Source: an uncultured Oscillospiraceae bacterium
GTDB taxonomy: Bacteria; Bacillota; Clostridia; Oscillospirales; Oscillospiraceae
Assembly (NCBI GenBank): GCA_900764755.1
Contig: CAAFPE010000007.1
Span: 1 to 43,209, forward strand
Reading direction: 5' to 3'
DNA length: 43,209 nt
Shown here: piece after piece, positions 15,751-22,447 of the stretch
How the letters are laid out: each line of letters begins with the position of its first letter
Numbering within the stretch: position 1 is the stretch's first letter
Program-made: the position numbers and the translations under genes
Notes under the pieces: model-generated
What the model was told of the DNA's origin: nothing
The model's input: the letters and a program-made list of their open reading frames with translations, nothing else
Database searches by the model: none

Positions 15751-16701
15751 ATGGTAGAAATCGAGAAGCCCCGCATTGAATGTGAGGAAATTCCTGGCGA
15801 CAGCTCCTACGGCAAGTATGTGGTGGAGCCCCTGGAGCGCGGCTACGGCACCACCCTGGGCAACTCCCTGCGCCGGATCCTGCTGTCCTCTCTGCCTGGC
15901 ACCGCGGTGACCTCCATCAAGATCGCCGGTGTCCAGCATGAGTTTTCCACCATTCCTGGTGTGAAGGAGGACGTGACTGAGATCGTCCTCAATATCAAGA
16001 GCATCATCGCCAAGCTCCACTGTGAGGAGACCAAGACTGTCCATATCGAGGCCTCTGGCGAGTGCGTTGTGACGGCCGGCGACATCAAGGCGGATGCCGA
16101 CGTGGAGATCTTGAATCCGGATCTGCACATCGCTACCCTGGGCGCTGACGCCACCCTGTCCATGGAGCTGACCTTGTCCCACGGCCGCGGCTATGTCCCC
16201 GCCGACCGGAACAAGCCCGCCCAGACCATCATTGGCCTGATCCCCGTGGACTCCATCTACACCCCCGTGCGCAAGGTCAACTATACGGTGGAAAACACCC
16301 GCGTAGGTGACGCCACCGACTACGACAAGCTGACCCTGGAGGTGTGGACTGACGGAACCATCGATGCCCGGGATGCTGTTTCCCTGGGCGCCCGCATCCT
16401 CTGCGACCACTTCACCCTGTTCACCGACCTGTCCGAGACTATGGGCAGCCGGTCCACCGTGGTGGAGAAGGCCGAGACTCAGCGGGACAAGGTCATGGAG
16501 ATGACCATTGACGATATGGACCTGTCCGTCCGCTCCTATAACTGCCTCAAGCGTGCCAACATCAACACGGTGGAGGATCTGATCTCCAAGACCGAGGAAG
16601 AGATGATGAAGGTGCGCAACCTGGGCCGCAAGTCCCTGGAAGAGGTCATCAACAAGCTGGCTATGATGGGCCTGTCCCTGTCCAGCGACGACAACAACTG
16701 A
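15751..16701 (+). CDS. rpoA: DNA-directed RNA polymerase subunit alpha
   Basis: The 316-residue product dimerises to start RNA polymerase assembly. The N-terminal domain shows PLERGYGTTLGNSLRRILLS and the C-terminal domain shows LSVRSYNCLKRANINTVEDL and VRNLGRKSLEEVINKL, which binds UP elements and activators. The ATG gives the usual clostridial opening MVEIEKP. The AAGGAGGG site (15730-15737) sits 13 bases from the ATG, wider than elsewhere in the cluster. Confidence 0.98.
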   Translation: MVEIEKPRIECEEIPGDSSYGKYVVEPLERGYGTTLGNSLRRILLSSLPGTAVTSIKIAGVQHEFSTIPGVKEDVTEIVLNIKSIIAKLHCEETKTVHIEASGECVVTAGDIKADADVEILNPDLHIATLGADATLSMELTLSHGRGYVPADRNKPAQTIIGLIPVDSIYTPVRKVNYTVENTRVGDATDYDKLTLEVWTDGTIDARDAVSLGARILCDHFTLFTDLSETMGSRSTVVEKAETQRDKVMEMTIDDMDLSVRSYNCLKRANINTVEDLISKTEEEMMKVRNLGRKSLEEVINKLAMMGLSLSSDDNN

Positions 16702-16889
16702 GCACACCGTTTTCCAGCCTGTCCTTTGGGGCAGGCGGAGGCGTATGCAATTCGGGACCGTGGCGAAGGTATGTAACGTTCCGCTTCCCATGCCGCCCAG
16801 CTGGGTGGTCCCTGCGGGGTCCCGGGCCAATGGCCAAATGAACGAATTTGAAATGGATCTCGCCACGCGAGGTCAGAGGAGTGTTTCTC
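16702..16889 (+). promoter_or_regulatory. Structured spacer between rpoA and rplQ
   Basis: The 188-base gap includes the hairpin GCCTG/CAGGC (16716-16735) and several GC-rich complementary stretches near 16785-16835. In most bacteria rpoA and rplQ are almost adjacent, so the length is unusual. No promoter of good quality and no terminator T tract were seen. Confidence 0.4.
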
Positions 16890-17234
16890 ATGTCTCAGAA
16901 GAACCGTAAGCTGGGCCGTACCAGCGATCAGCGTCGGGCCATGCTCCGCGCTATGGTCACCTACCTGCTGGAGAATGGTCAGATCAAGACCACCATCACC
17001 CGGGCCAAGGAAGTGGCTCCCGTGGCCGAGAAGATGATCACCCTGGCAAAGAAGAACGACCTGGCCTCCTACCGTCAGGCTCTGGGCTTCATCACCAAGG
17101 AGGATGTGGCCAAGAAGCTGTTCCAGGAGCTGGGCCCCAAGTATGCTGAGCGCAACGGCGGCTACACCCGCGTTGTCCGCATCGGCCCCCGCCGCGGCGA
17201 TGCCGCCGAGATGGCGATCATCCAGCTGGTGTAA
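16890..17234 (+). CDS. rplQ: 50S ribosomal protein L17
   Basis: The 114-residue product has the L17 opening RKLGRTSDQRRAMLRAMVTYL and the block IKTTITRAKEVAPVAEKMI. L17 lies on the large-subunit surface near the tunnel exit. The ATG at 16890 follows AGAGGAG at 8 bases; reading upstream in frame would add residues with no family match. It is the last gene of the ribosomal superoperon. Confidence 0.97.
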   Translation: MSQKNRKLGRTSDQRRAMLRAMVTYLLENGQIKTTITRAKEVAPVAEKMITLAKKNDLASYRQALGFITKEDVAKKLFQELGPKYAERNGGYTRVVRIGPRRGDAAEMAIIQLV

Positions 17235-17253
17235 TTCTCACCGAAGTATTAAG

Positions 17254-17282
17254 ATCCCGGCCCATCAGGGCCGGGATTTTTT
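17254..17282 (+). terminator. Intrinsic terminator of the ribosomal superoperon
   Basis: The arms ATCCCGGCCC (17254-17263) and GGGCCGGGAT (17268-17277) form a perfect 10-base stem with an ATCA loop, directly followed by a run of T. Confidence 0.95.
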
Positions 17283-17339
17283 CGTCGCGGCGGGGAGGGG
17301 GAACACCGGACGGCCCCCTCTTGAAGGAATGTTATCCAT

Positions 17340-17373
17340 AAAAATAACCACACCGATCGGTGTGGTTATTTTT
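17340..17373. terminator. Perfect 34-base palindrome, likely bidirectional terminator
   Basis: The sequence is a perfect 17+17 inverted repeat centred between 17356 and 17357, with core CCACACCGA/TCGGTGTGG and A5/T5 ends. It gives a stem followed by T on both strands. It would back up the rplQ terminator and also stop minus-strand transcripts coming past the tRNA gene. Confidence 0.8.
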
Positions 17374-17399
17374 ACGCAAAGGACGGTCAAAGTCAATAT

Positions 17400-17545
17400 T
17401 TTGTGACAAGGGAACTAAGCCGCCGCAGGCGGCCCCGTAAGAAAAGCTGGCAACGACCAGAGCCTTCGTGAGTGCGTTAACAAGCGAACAGACGGCGGGA
17501 GCGTGACTTTTCGCGGAGAAGGTGGAGCAGCAAAATGAGCGCGCT
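17400..17545. repeat. GC-rich intergenic repeat element, copy B
   Basis: The stretch starts near GTGACAAGGGAAC, includes GCCGCCGCAGGCGGC (a perfect short inverted repeat) and ends with GGTGGAGCAGCAAAATGAGC. It shares its core and end with copy A at 13800-13985. No gene is supported. The rest of the rplQ-to-tRNA gap holds the two terminators listed. Confidence 0.45.
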
Positions 17546-17557
17546 CTGACTTTTTGT

Positions 17558-17595
17558 AAAAAAGTCGGAGCAAACGATATGACGTTTGCTCCGAC
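17558..17595 (-). terminator. Intrinsic terminator of the tRNA-Ser gene
   Basis: On the minus strand a perfect 13-base stem (17583-17595 with 17564-17576) is followed at once by six T. It starts two bases after the tRNA CCA end. Confidence 0.9.
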
Positions 17596-17596
17596 G

Positions 17597-17688
17597 TGGC
17601 GGAGGTGAAGAGATTCGAACTCTTGCGCCGGCGAAGCCGACCTACCGGATTTCGAATCCGGACCCTTCAACCACTTGGGTACACCTCC
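17597..17688 (-). tRNA. tRNA-Ser (anticodon CGA)
   Basis: Read on the minus strand, the acceptor GGAGGTG pairs with CACCTCC and the CCA end is encoded. The anticodon stem CCGGA/TCCGG encloses the loop TTCGAAA with anticodon CGA, reading UCG. The long variable arm with a TTCG loop is typical of serine tRNA. The T arm is AAGAG-TTCGAAT-CTCTT. Confidence 0.97.
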
Positions 17689-18039
17689 ATATATTGAAAA
17701 TCGGTTGTCCGATTCACAATCTGCGATTCGCTCATAAAAAACTGTTCGTATATATCTCCGGCCCCGCTGAAGCGTCCCAGTCATTCCTTAAAGGATGGGA
17801 GTCCAGCGCGCTGGTATTCTGGGTCAATGAACAGGATACCAGACATTGCGGGAGAAATCAAGGCACAGAATCAAATTTTTCTTGGACATGGAGAGAAAAA
17901 GGGCTCCGGAGGATTACAACAGGGAGCCTTGGCTGCCATCAGGCCAGCTGTCCGGCTCCAATCGGCAGAAGCCCCCATCGGCCTCAGTCAGCCAATGGGG
18001 GCAGTTTTCTATGCCTGTCCACTCTGGTGGTGTATGGCT
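17689..18039. other. Gap between tRNA-Ser and pxpA
   Basis: No gene is supported in these 351 bases. The tRNA promoter must lie near 17690-17780, but no strong sigma-A match was found. A minus-strand hairpin pairs 17991-18002 with 17971-17982 (a G-U wobble makes it complete only on the minus strand) and ends the pxp operon, though its T tract is weak. Confidence 0.5.
17971..18002 (-). terminator. Probable terminator of the pxp operon
   Basis: On the minus strand GCCCCCATTGGC pairs with GCCGATGGGGGC around an 8-base loop, 38 bases after the pxpA stop. The bases that follow are TTCTGCC, so the T tract is weak and termination may be partial. Confidence 0.55.
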
Positions 18040-18798
18040 TTACAGAAAATTCTGGATCTGGATGCCCTCCTGCTGGAATTCTTGTTTGATGCGCTCCACA
18101 AAGGCCAGCGCCTTGGCTCCGTCCCCATGGACGCACAGGGTATCGCCCTGGATCTCGATCTCCTTACCAGTGATTGCGGTGACCTTGTGCTCCTTGATCA
18201 TTTTGACGCACCGCTCCACCGCCAGGTCCTCATCCGTGATCATGGCCCCGGGCTGTTTCCGGGGGACCAGGGACAGGTCCTCCATATAGGCTCGGTCGGC
18301 AAAGATCTCTGCTGCTGTTTTCAGGCCCATCTTCTGGGCTTCCTCCCCCAGCACGGCCCCCGCGCAGTAGAAGATGCGGATGGAGGGATCGATCTCATAC
18401 ACCGCCTCACAGATGGCCCGGGAGGTCTCCCGGTCATACTGGCACAGGTTGCCCAGCGCGCCGTGGGGCGCCACATGCTGCAGCTTCAGCCCATAGCTCT
18501 GGGTGAACGCCATGAGGGCTCCGATCTGATACTTCATGTAATTTTTGACCTCGTCCGCAGACAGCGTCATCTTCCGGCGGCCGAATCCCATCAGGTCAGG
18601 GTAGCCGGGATGTGCGCCCACAGCCACTCCCCGCTCCTTGGCCATACGCACCACCTTGTCCATCACCATGGGGTCCCCGGCGTGGTAGCCGCAGGCCACG
18701 TTGGTGGAGGTGATATGCTGGATGATGCCCTCGTCATTTCCGATGCGGTAAGCGCCGAAGCTCTCACCCATGTCGCTGTTCAAATCGATGGAATACAT
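18040..18798 (-). CDS. pxpA: 5-oxoprolinase subunit PxpA (LamB/YcsF family)
   Basis: PxpA works with PxpB and PxpC to open 5-oxoproline (pyroglutamate) to glutamate using ATP. The family start DLNSDMGESFGAYRIGND and the blocks NVACGYHAGD and AVGAHPGYPDLMGFGRR are clear, and the length of 252 residues is normal. The start at 18798 (MYSIDLNSD) follows AAAGAGG; an upstream GTG at 18807 overlaps that site and is rejected. It is the last gene of the operon symporter-pxpB-pxpC-pxpA. Confidence 0.95.
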   Translation of the reverse strand: MYSIDLNSDMGESFGAYRIGNDEGIIQHITSTNVACGYHAGDPMVMDKVVRMAKERGVAVGAHPGYPDLMGFGRRKMTLSADEVKNYMKYQIGALMAFTQSYGLKLQHVAPHGALGNLCQYDRETSRAICEAVYEIDPSIRIFYCAGAVLGEEAQKMGLKTAAEIFADRAYMEDLSLVPRKQPGAMITDEDLAVERCVKMIKEHKVTAITGKEIEIQGDTLCVHGDGAKALAFVERIKQEFQQEGIQIQNFL

Positions 18799-18816
18799 GA
18801 AACGCACCTCTTTCTG

Positions 18817-19881
18817 TTACTGGGAGACCACCTGGATGGAGGTCTCATAGACGGTTCCGTTGACGGTGATGCGGTAGTGGCGCACAGGCCCCAGTCCTTT
18901 GACCTGGGATTGGACTGTGGTCTGAAGCTGGGCAGCCGGAGCGTTCAGCCTCTGGTCCAGGCCGTTGAGGCGCTCCTGCATCTCCCGCCACAGCTGGTGG
19001 GCCTGAGGGATGGTGACCGACTGAAAGCGGATGGCATCGCCGGGACGGCACTGGCCAATGACCGGAAGGTCCGCAGTGATCACAGTGGCGATCTTGGTAT
19101 AGCCGCCTACCGTCTGCCGCTCCGCCAGCATGATGATGGGCAGGCCGGAGGTTGGGACCTGGATAGCCCCGGTGACCATGCCGTCAGAGATGATATTGCC
19201 GTCTACCTTATGCTGGATGACCGGCCCATCCAGGCGGCATCCCATGCGGTCGAAGTCATTGGTCACCTGGTAGGTCTGACCCAGGAAGGTGTCCAGCCCC
19301 TGTTGGGTAAAGGCGTCATCCTGGGGGCCCAGAATGACCCGCAGCATCCGCTCCTTTCCCGCAGGCATGGGGTGGCTGGTCCGGCGTTCCTCCATACGGG
19401 GCAGGGCGGTCCTGGGAGCCAGGAAGGAAATCTCGTCCCCCTTGGCCAGCTTGCGGCCTTCCAGTCCGCCCACCCGGTTCTGGACCCCGGTGGCCCGGCT
19501 GCCCATGACCTCCGGTACATCCAGCCCACCGGAAAAGGCCACATAGGTCCGGCAGCCGGTGCGGGCTGCCCGCAGCTTCAGCACAGAGCCCGCTCTGACC
19601 AGGAAAGCCTGGTCCATGGGCACAGGCTGCTCATCCAGCAGAGGCATCATGTCCCCGCCGGTGATGGCGATGATGTTATCCCGGGTAAACTGCAGCGCAG
19701 GGCCCAGCATGGTGGCTTCCAGGGCGCTCAGGTCCCGGGGGTTGCCCACCAGGATATTGGCCAGCTGGAAGGACTCCAGATCCATGGGACCGGAGGGAGA
19801 GACGCCGAACTGCTCATAGCCATACCGGCCGCCGTCCTGAACGGTGGTGAGCACACCGGGGGTTTCTATGAAAATGCCCAT
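18817..19881 (-). CDS. pxpC: 5-oxoprolinase subunit PxpC (KipA-like)
   Basis: This is the carboxyltransferase-like (AHS2) partner of PxpB. The N-terminal IETPGVLTTVQDGGRYGYEQ and GVSPSGPMDLESFQLANILV, together with GDMMPLLDEQPVP, mark the family. The product has 354 residues, slightly long. The extra C-terminus, after a predicted linker, reads HYRITVNGTVYETSIQV, which resembles the first strands of a biotinyl carrier domain but stops before any AMKM biotin site. The gene starts 2 bases after the pxpB stop, with AGGAGG inside pxpB. Confidence 0.94.
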   Translation of the reverse strand: MGIFIETPGVLTTVQDGGRYGYEQFGVSPSGPMDLESFQLANILVGNPRDLSALEATMLGPALQFTRDNIIAITGGDMMPLLDEQPVPMDQAFLVRAGSVLKLRAARTGCRTYVAFSGGLDVPEVMGSRATGVQNRVGGLEGRKLAKGDEISFLAPRTALPRMEERRTSHPMPAGKERMLRVILGPQDDAFTQQGLDTFLGQTYQVTNDFDRMGCRLDGPVIQHKVDGNIISDGMVTGAIQVPTSGLPIIMLAERQTVGGYTKIATVITADLPVIGQCRPGDAIRFQSVTIPQAHQLWREMQERLNGLDQRLNAPAAQLQTTVQSQVKGLGPVRHYRITVNGTVYETSIQVVSQ

Positions 19882-19883
19882 GT

Positions 19884-20606
19884 TCAGCCCTCCTTCTCAT
19901 AGGTTCTGGGCTGGTAGCAGCCCAGCTCCACCTGCCGCTTGATGTCCATGAACTCCACACGGTCCACTGGTACATGGCGGATCCACTGCCCTGCCTTCAG
20001 CAGGAAGGGGTTCTCCTTGCGGTAGTCGCAGGCCAGCAGGGGCGTGCTGCCGATGATGTTCCAGCCACAGGGCTGATCAAAGGGGATGATGTCACTCAGG
20101 GCCAGCTGCACTACGATGCTCCCGCCCGGGATCCGCACCCGGGGCGTCTCCCGGCGCTTGAAGGAAAAGGGGTTTTCAAACCGGGCGGTGTAGGGGTGCC
20201 CGGGGGCAAAGCCCAGCATATAGACATAGTAGTCGCTCTGGCTGTGGATGCGGATGATTTCCTCCACCGTCTTGCCCTCAATGCGGGCGATCTCCTCCAG
20301 ATCCAGTGCATATTCCCCCTCGTACAGGACAGGGATCTCCGTCACAATGGCCTTGGGGAGCGCAGCAAGATCCAAGTGGCCGGCGCTCTGGTCGATGGCC
20401 TCCTTCAGCTGCTCCAGGTCAGCTGTGAGAGGGTCGTAGTGGATGACCAGGGAGCGGTAGGTAGGGATCAGCTCCCCTGTCCCGGGGATCTGCCGCTCCT
20501 CCAGCGCCCGCTTCAAGGCCATCACCTTCCGGTTGACCTCCATGCTGATCTCGTTTTCAAATTCCACCAACAGGGCCTGATCGCCCACATTGTGCAAGGT
20601 GTGCAT
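19884..20606 (-). CDS. pxpB: 5-oxoprolinase subunit PxpB (KipI-like)
   Basis: This is the AHS1 subunit, named allophanate hydrolase subunit 1-like or KipI. The family opening NVGDQALLVEFENEIS and the block YVYMLGFAPGHPYTARF are present, as are RIPGGSIV and PCGWNIIGSTP. The start at 20606 (MHTLHNVGD) follows GGAGG and gives 240 residues. A longer frame upstream runs through the 20623-20656 hairpin and is rejected. The ORF sits between the symporter and pxpC in one transcription direction. Confidence 0.94.
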   Translation of the reverse strand: MHTLHNVGDQALLVEFENEISMEVNRKVMALKRALEERQIPGTGELIPTYRSLVIHYDPLTADLEQLKEAIDQSAGHLDLAALPKAIVTEIPVLYEGEYALDLEEIARIEGKTVEEIIRIHSQSDYYVYMLGFAPGHPYTARFENPFSFKRRETPRVRIPGGSIVVQLALSDIIPFDQPCGWNIIGSTPLLACDYRKENPFLLKAGQWIRHVPVDRVEFMDIKRQVELGCYQPRTYEKEG

Positions 20607-20622
20607 GATACTTCCTCCACTT

Positions 20623-20656
20623 ATCCGGCCGGCCCATGTATATGGACCGGCCGGAT
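20623..20656 (-). other. Hairpin between symporter and pxpB
   Basis: ATCCGGCCGG (20623-20632) and CCGGCCGGAT (20647-20656) form a perfect 10-base stem. There is no T run after it on either strand, so it is more likely to stabilise or set the ratio of symporter to pxp mRNA than to end transcription. Confidence 0.5.
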
Positions 20657-20693
20657 GGATCGATTGGTTCAAAATAACAGGATACCCAAGGGA

Positions 20694-22025
20694 TCAGCTG
20701 TTGTAGATCTCCTTGTTGAACTCATTCTCACTGGTGGAGACAATCACGGCGGTCGCCGCGTCACCCACTACGTTCAGGGTGGTCAGGACCATCTCACAGG
20801 GCTTGTTCATAGCAAGCACCAGGGAGTAAATGAGGGTGCACAGCTCGGTATTGAAGCCGGCGCCGGTGAGTACCGCGTACAGCATGACGGAGCCGGCGGC
20901 CGGGATGGCCGGGGTGCCCATGGAGGCGGCAATCGCCAGCAGGGTCATGGTCAGATAGTTCATGGGGGTCACTTCCAGACCTGCGCAGGTGGCAATGAAG
21001 GCGGCGCCAATGATGTGCATAATGGCTGTGCCGTTCATATTGATGGTCATGCCCACAGGCAGTACGAAGTCGGTGATCTCCTCAGAGCAGCCTAATTCCT
21101 TCACACAGGTCTCACGGTTCAGAGGCAGAGCGGGGGCAGAGGCGGCAGCGCCAAAGGCGATGATGGCCACTTTGATCATCTTCTTCATAAAGATGAAGGG
21201 GTTGCAGTGGGTGGCAGCGCCGATGGCGATGGGGTAGGCCACCATCAGATAGACCACCAGGACGATGATGGTGACAAGGATGTAGGAGAAGATATTGCTC
21301 ACCTGGTCGATGCCGTAGATGGCGAAGGTGCGGGTGATCATGCAGAACACGGAGATAGGGCTGCACACAATGATCAGGAAGTCCAGGAACTTCTGAACGA
21401 TCTGGCTGCACTCATCGCAGAATACCTTGAACACCTTGATCTTGTCATCCATGGCGGCAATGCTTACGCCGATGACCACAGCACAGGTGATGACGGCCAG
21501 CATCTTGTTGTTGGAGCTCAGCGCCGCGATCATATTGTCCGGCACCGCGTTGACCAGAGTGACCAGGATATTGCTGGTCTCCGCCTCGGTCACGTTGGCG
21601 GCCAGGCTGTCCACCACGAACTCCCGATACAGGCCCATGCCGATGACAGCCTCAGAGGCAACTGCGGCCAGCAGGCAGGCTACCAGATAGAACAGCACAA
21701 AGGCGATGATGGTCTTGCCGGCGATGCGTCCCAGCTTCCTCATGTCGTTCATGCTGCAAACAGACATGATGATGGAGAAAAAGACCATCGGCACAATGGC
21801 CAGCTTCAATGCGTTGGTAAATACCGTCTGAATGATGTAGAACAGTCCGATGGCGTTGCGTCCTGCACTGACAGTGATGTCCTGGAAGAAGATCTTATTC
21901 AGAACATCCCATGTGGCCGGGGACATAGAGGGTTTCAGCACCGAGATGACGATGCCCAGGATCACGCCCAGGATCAGGGCTGTCACCATGCGCTTTACAA
22001 AGCTCTTCCGTTTCTTCTCAACCAT
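20694..22025 (-). CDS. SLC1/DAACS-family cation symporter, possible 5-oxoproline transporter
   Basis: The 443-residue protein has the fold markers of the glutamate/dicarboxylate:cation symporter family: about eight helices, hairpin 1 AAASAPALPLN, helix 7 NMNGT, hairpin 2 SMGTPAIPAAG, and helix 8 NVVGDAATAVIV. Compared with archaeal GltPh, the helix-8 arginine that grips the substrate's side-chain carboxylate (R397) is Leu (codon at 20784-20786), D394 is Glu, D390 is Asn, and the NMDGT aspartate is Asn. Acidic amino acid transport is therefore unlikely. The pxpBCA genes downstream suggest 5-oxoproline. The start follows GGGAG. Confidence 0.85.
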   Translation of the reverse strand: MVEKKRKSFVKRMVTALILGVILGIVISVLKPSMSPATWDVLNKIFFQDITVSAGRNAIGLFYIIQTVFTNALKLAIVPMVFFSIIMSVCSMNDMRKLGRIAGKTIIAFVLFYLVACLLAAVASEAVIGMGLYREFVVDSLAANVTEAETSNILVTLVNAVPDNMIAALSSNNKMLAVITCAVVIGVSIAAMDDKIKVFKVFCDECSQIVQKFLDFLIIVCSPISVFCMITRTFAIYGIDQVSNIFSYILVTIIVLVVYLMVAYPIAIGAATHCNPFIFMKKMIKVAIIAFGAAASAPALPLNRETCVKELGCSEEITDFVLPVGMTINMNGTAIMHIIGAAFIATCAGLEVTPMNYLTMTLLAIAASMGTPAIPAAGSVMLYAVLTGAGFNTELCTLIYSLVLAMNKPCEMVLTTLNVVGDAATAVIVSTSENEFNKEIYNS

Positions 22026-22267
22026 GATTTCAACTCCCGTATACAACCGTAATTTGTATCCCGCTCTTTTTTGGGATCCGTAGGTCTTTGGTTCGGCGGT
22101 CTCAGTTCAGGTCACCGGTGTCAACAGGAAGATTCCTGTCTTAATTGCCCAAAAATCGACTGCCTCTCCGGCTGCTTCAAGGGTAACATCTCCAAAGTTT
22201 TTTGACAAATAAATATTTCGACGATATTTTATTTATTATCTTAATATTTCGCGATGAAATCCGGCAC

Positions 22268-22300
22268 AAAAGTCCGCAAAGGAACCCCTTGCGGACTTTT
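22268..22300. terminator. Bidirectional terminator-like hairpin
   Basis: AAAAGTCCGCAA (22268-22279) pairs perfectly with TTGCGGACTTTT (22289-22300) over a 9-base loop. T-rich sequence follows on the plus strand (ATTTTATTTC). No gene end lies nearby, so it would stop a short leader-type or small RNA started at an upstream TTGACA-N17-TATTTT (22202-22230). Confidence 0.65.
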
Positions 22301-22337
22301 ATTTTATTTCTAAATAATTTTTATCGTTTATATTCAT

Positions 22338-22367
22338 TTTACAAATATAATTTCTGTGCGCTATAAT
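22338..22367 (+). promoter_or_regulatory. Promoter of the aminotransferase gene
   Basis: TTTACA (22338-22343) and a perfect TATAAT (22362-22367) are separated by 18 bases. The predicted start lies about 75 bases before the ATG. Confidence 0.7.
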
Positions 22368-22447
22368 GAGTGCAGAAGTCAATAAGCAGAAAAAACTGAT
22401 CAATCACACAAAAATCAGCCTGGATATAGAGGAAAGGAGAAACTACT

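Larger units (their letters stand above)
22026..22447. promoter_or_regulatory. Divergent control region, symporter/pxp versus aminotransferase
   Basis: The 422-base gap contains a perfect inverted repeat ACAGGAA-GA-TTCCTGT (22124-22139), which touches a minus-strand TTGACA (22119-22124). It also holds AT-rich dyads with repeated AATATTTCG (22212-22220, 22243-22251), a terminator-like hairpin (22268-22300) and a plus-strand promoter (22338-22367). The minus-strand promoter was not found with confidence. Confidence 0.5.

Noticed and set aside
17586..18089. Plus-strand frame across the tRNA-Ser gene
   Set aside because: It contains the complement of a complete tRNA and its terminator, so it cannot be a normal gene.
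17827..19902. A 691-residue plus-strand frame across pxpA and pxpC
   Set aside because: It is the antisense of conserved pxp genes and has no ribosome binding site. The His- and Gly-rich composition is typical of shadow frames.
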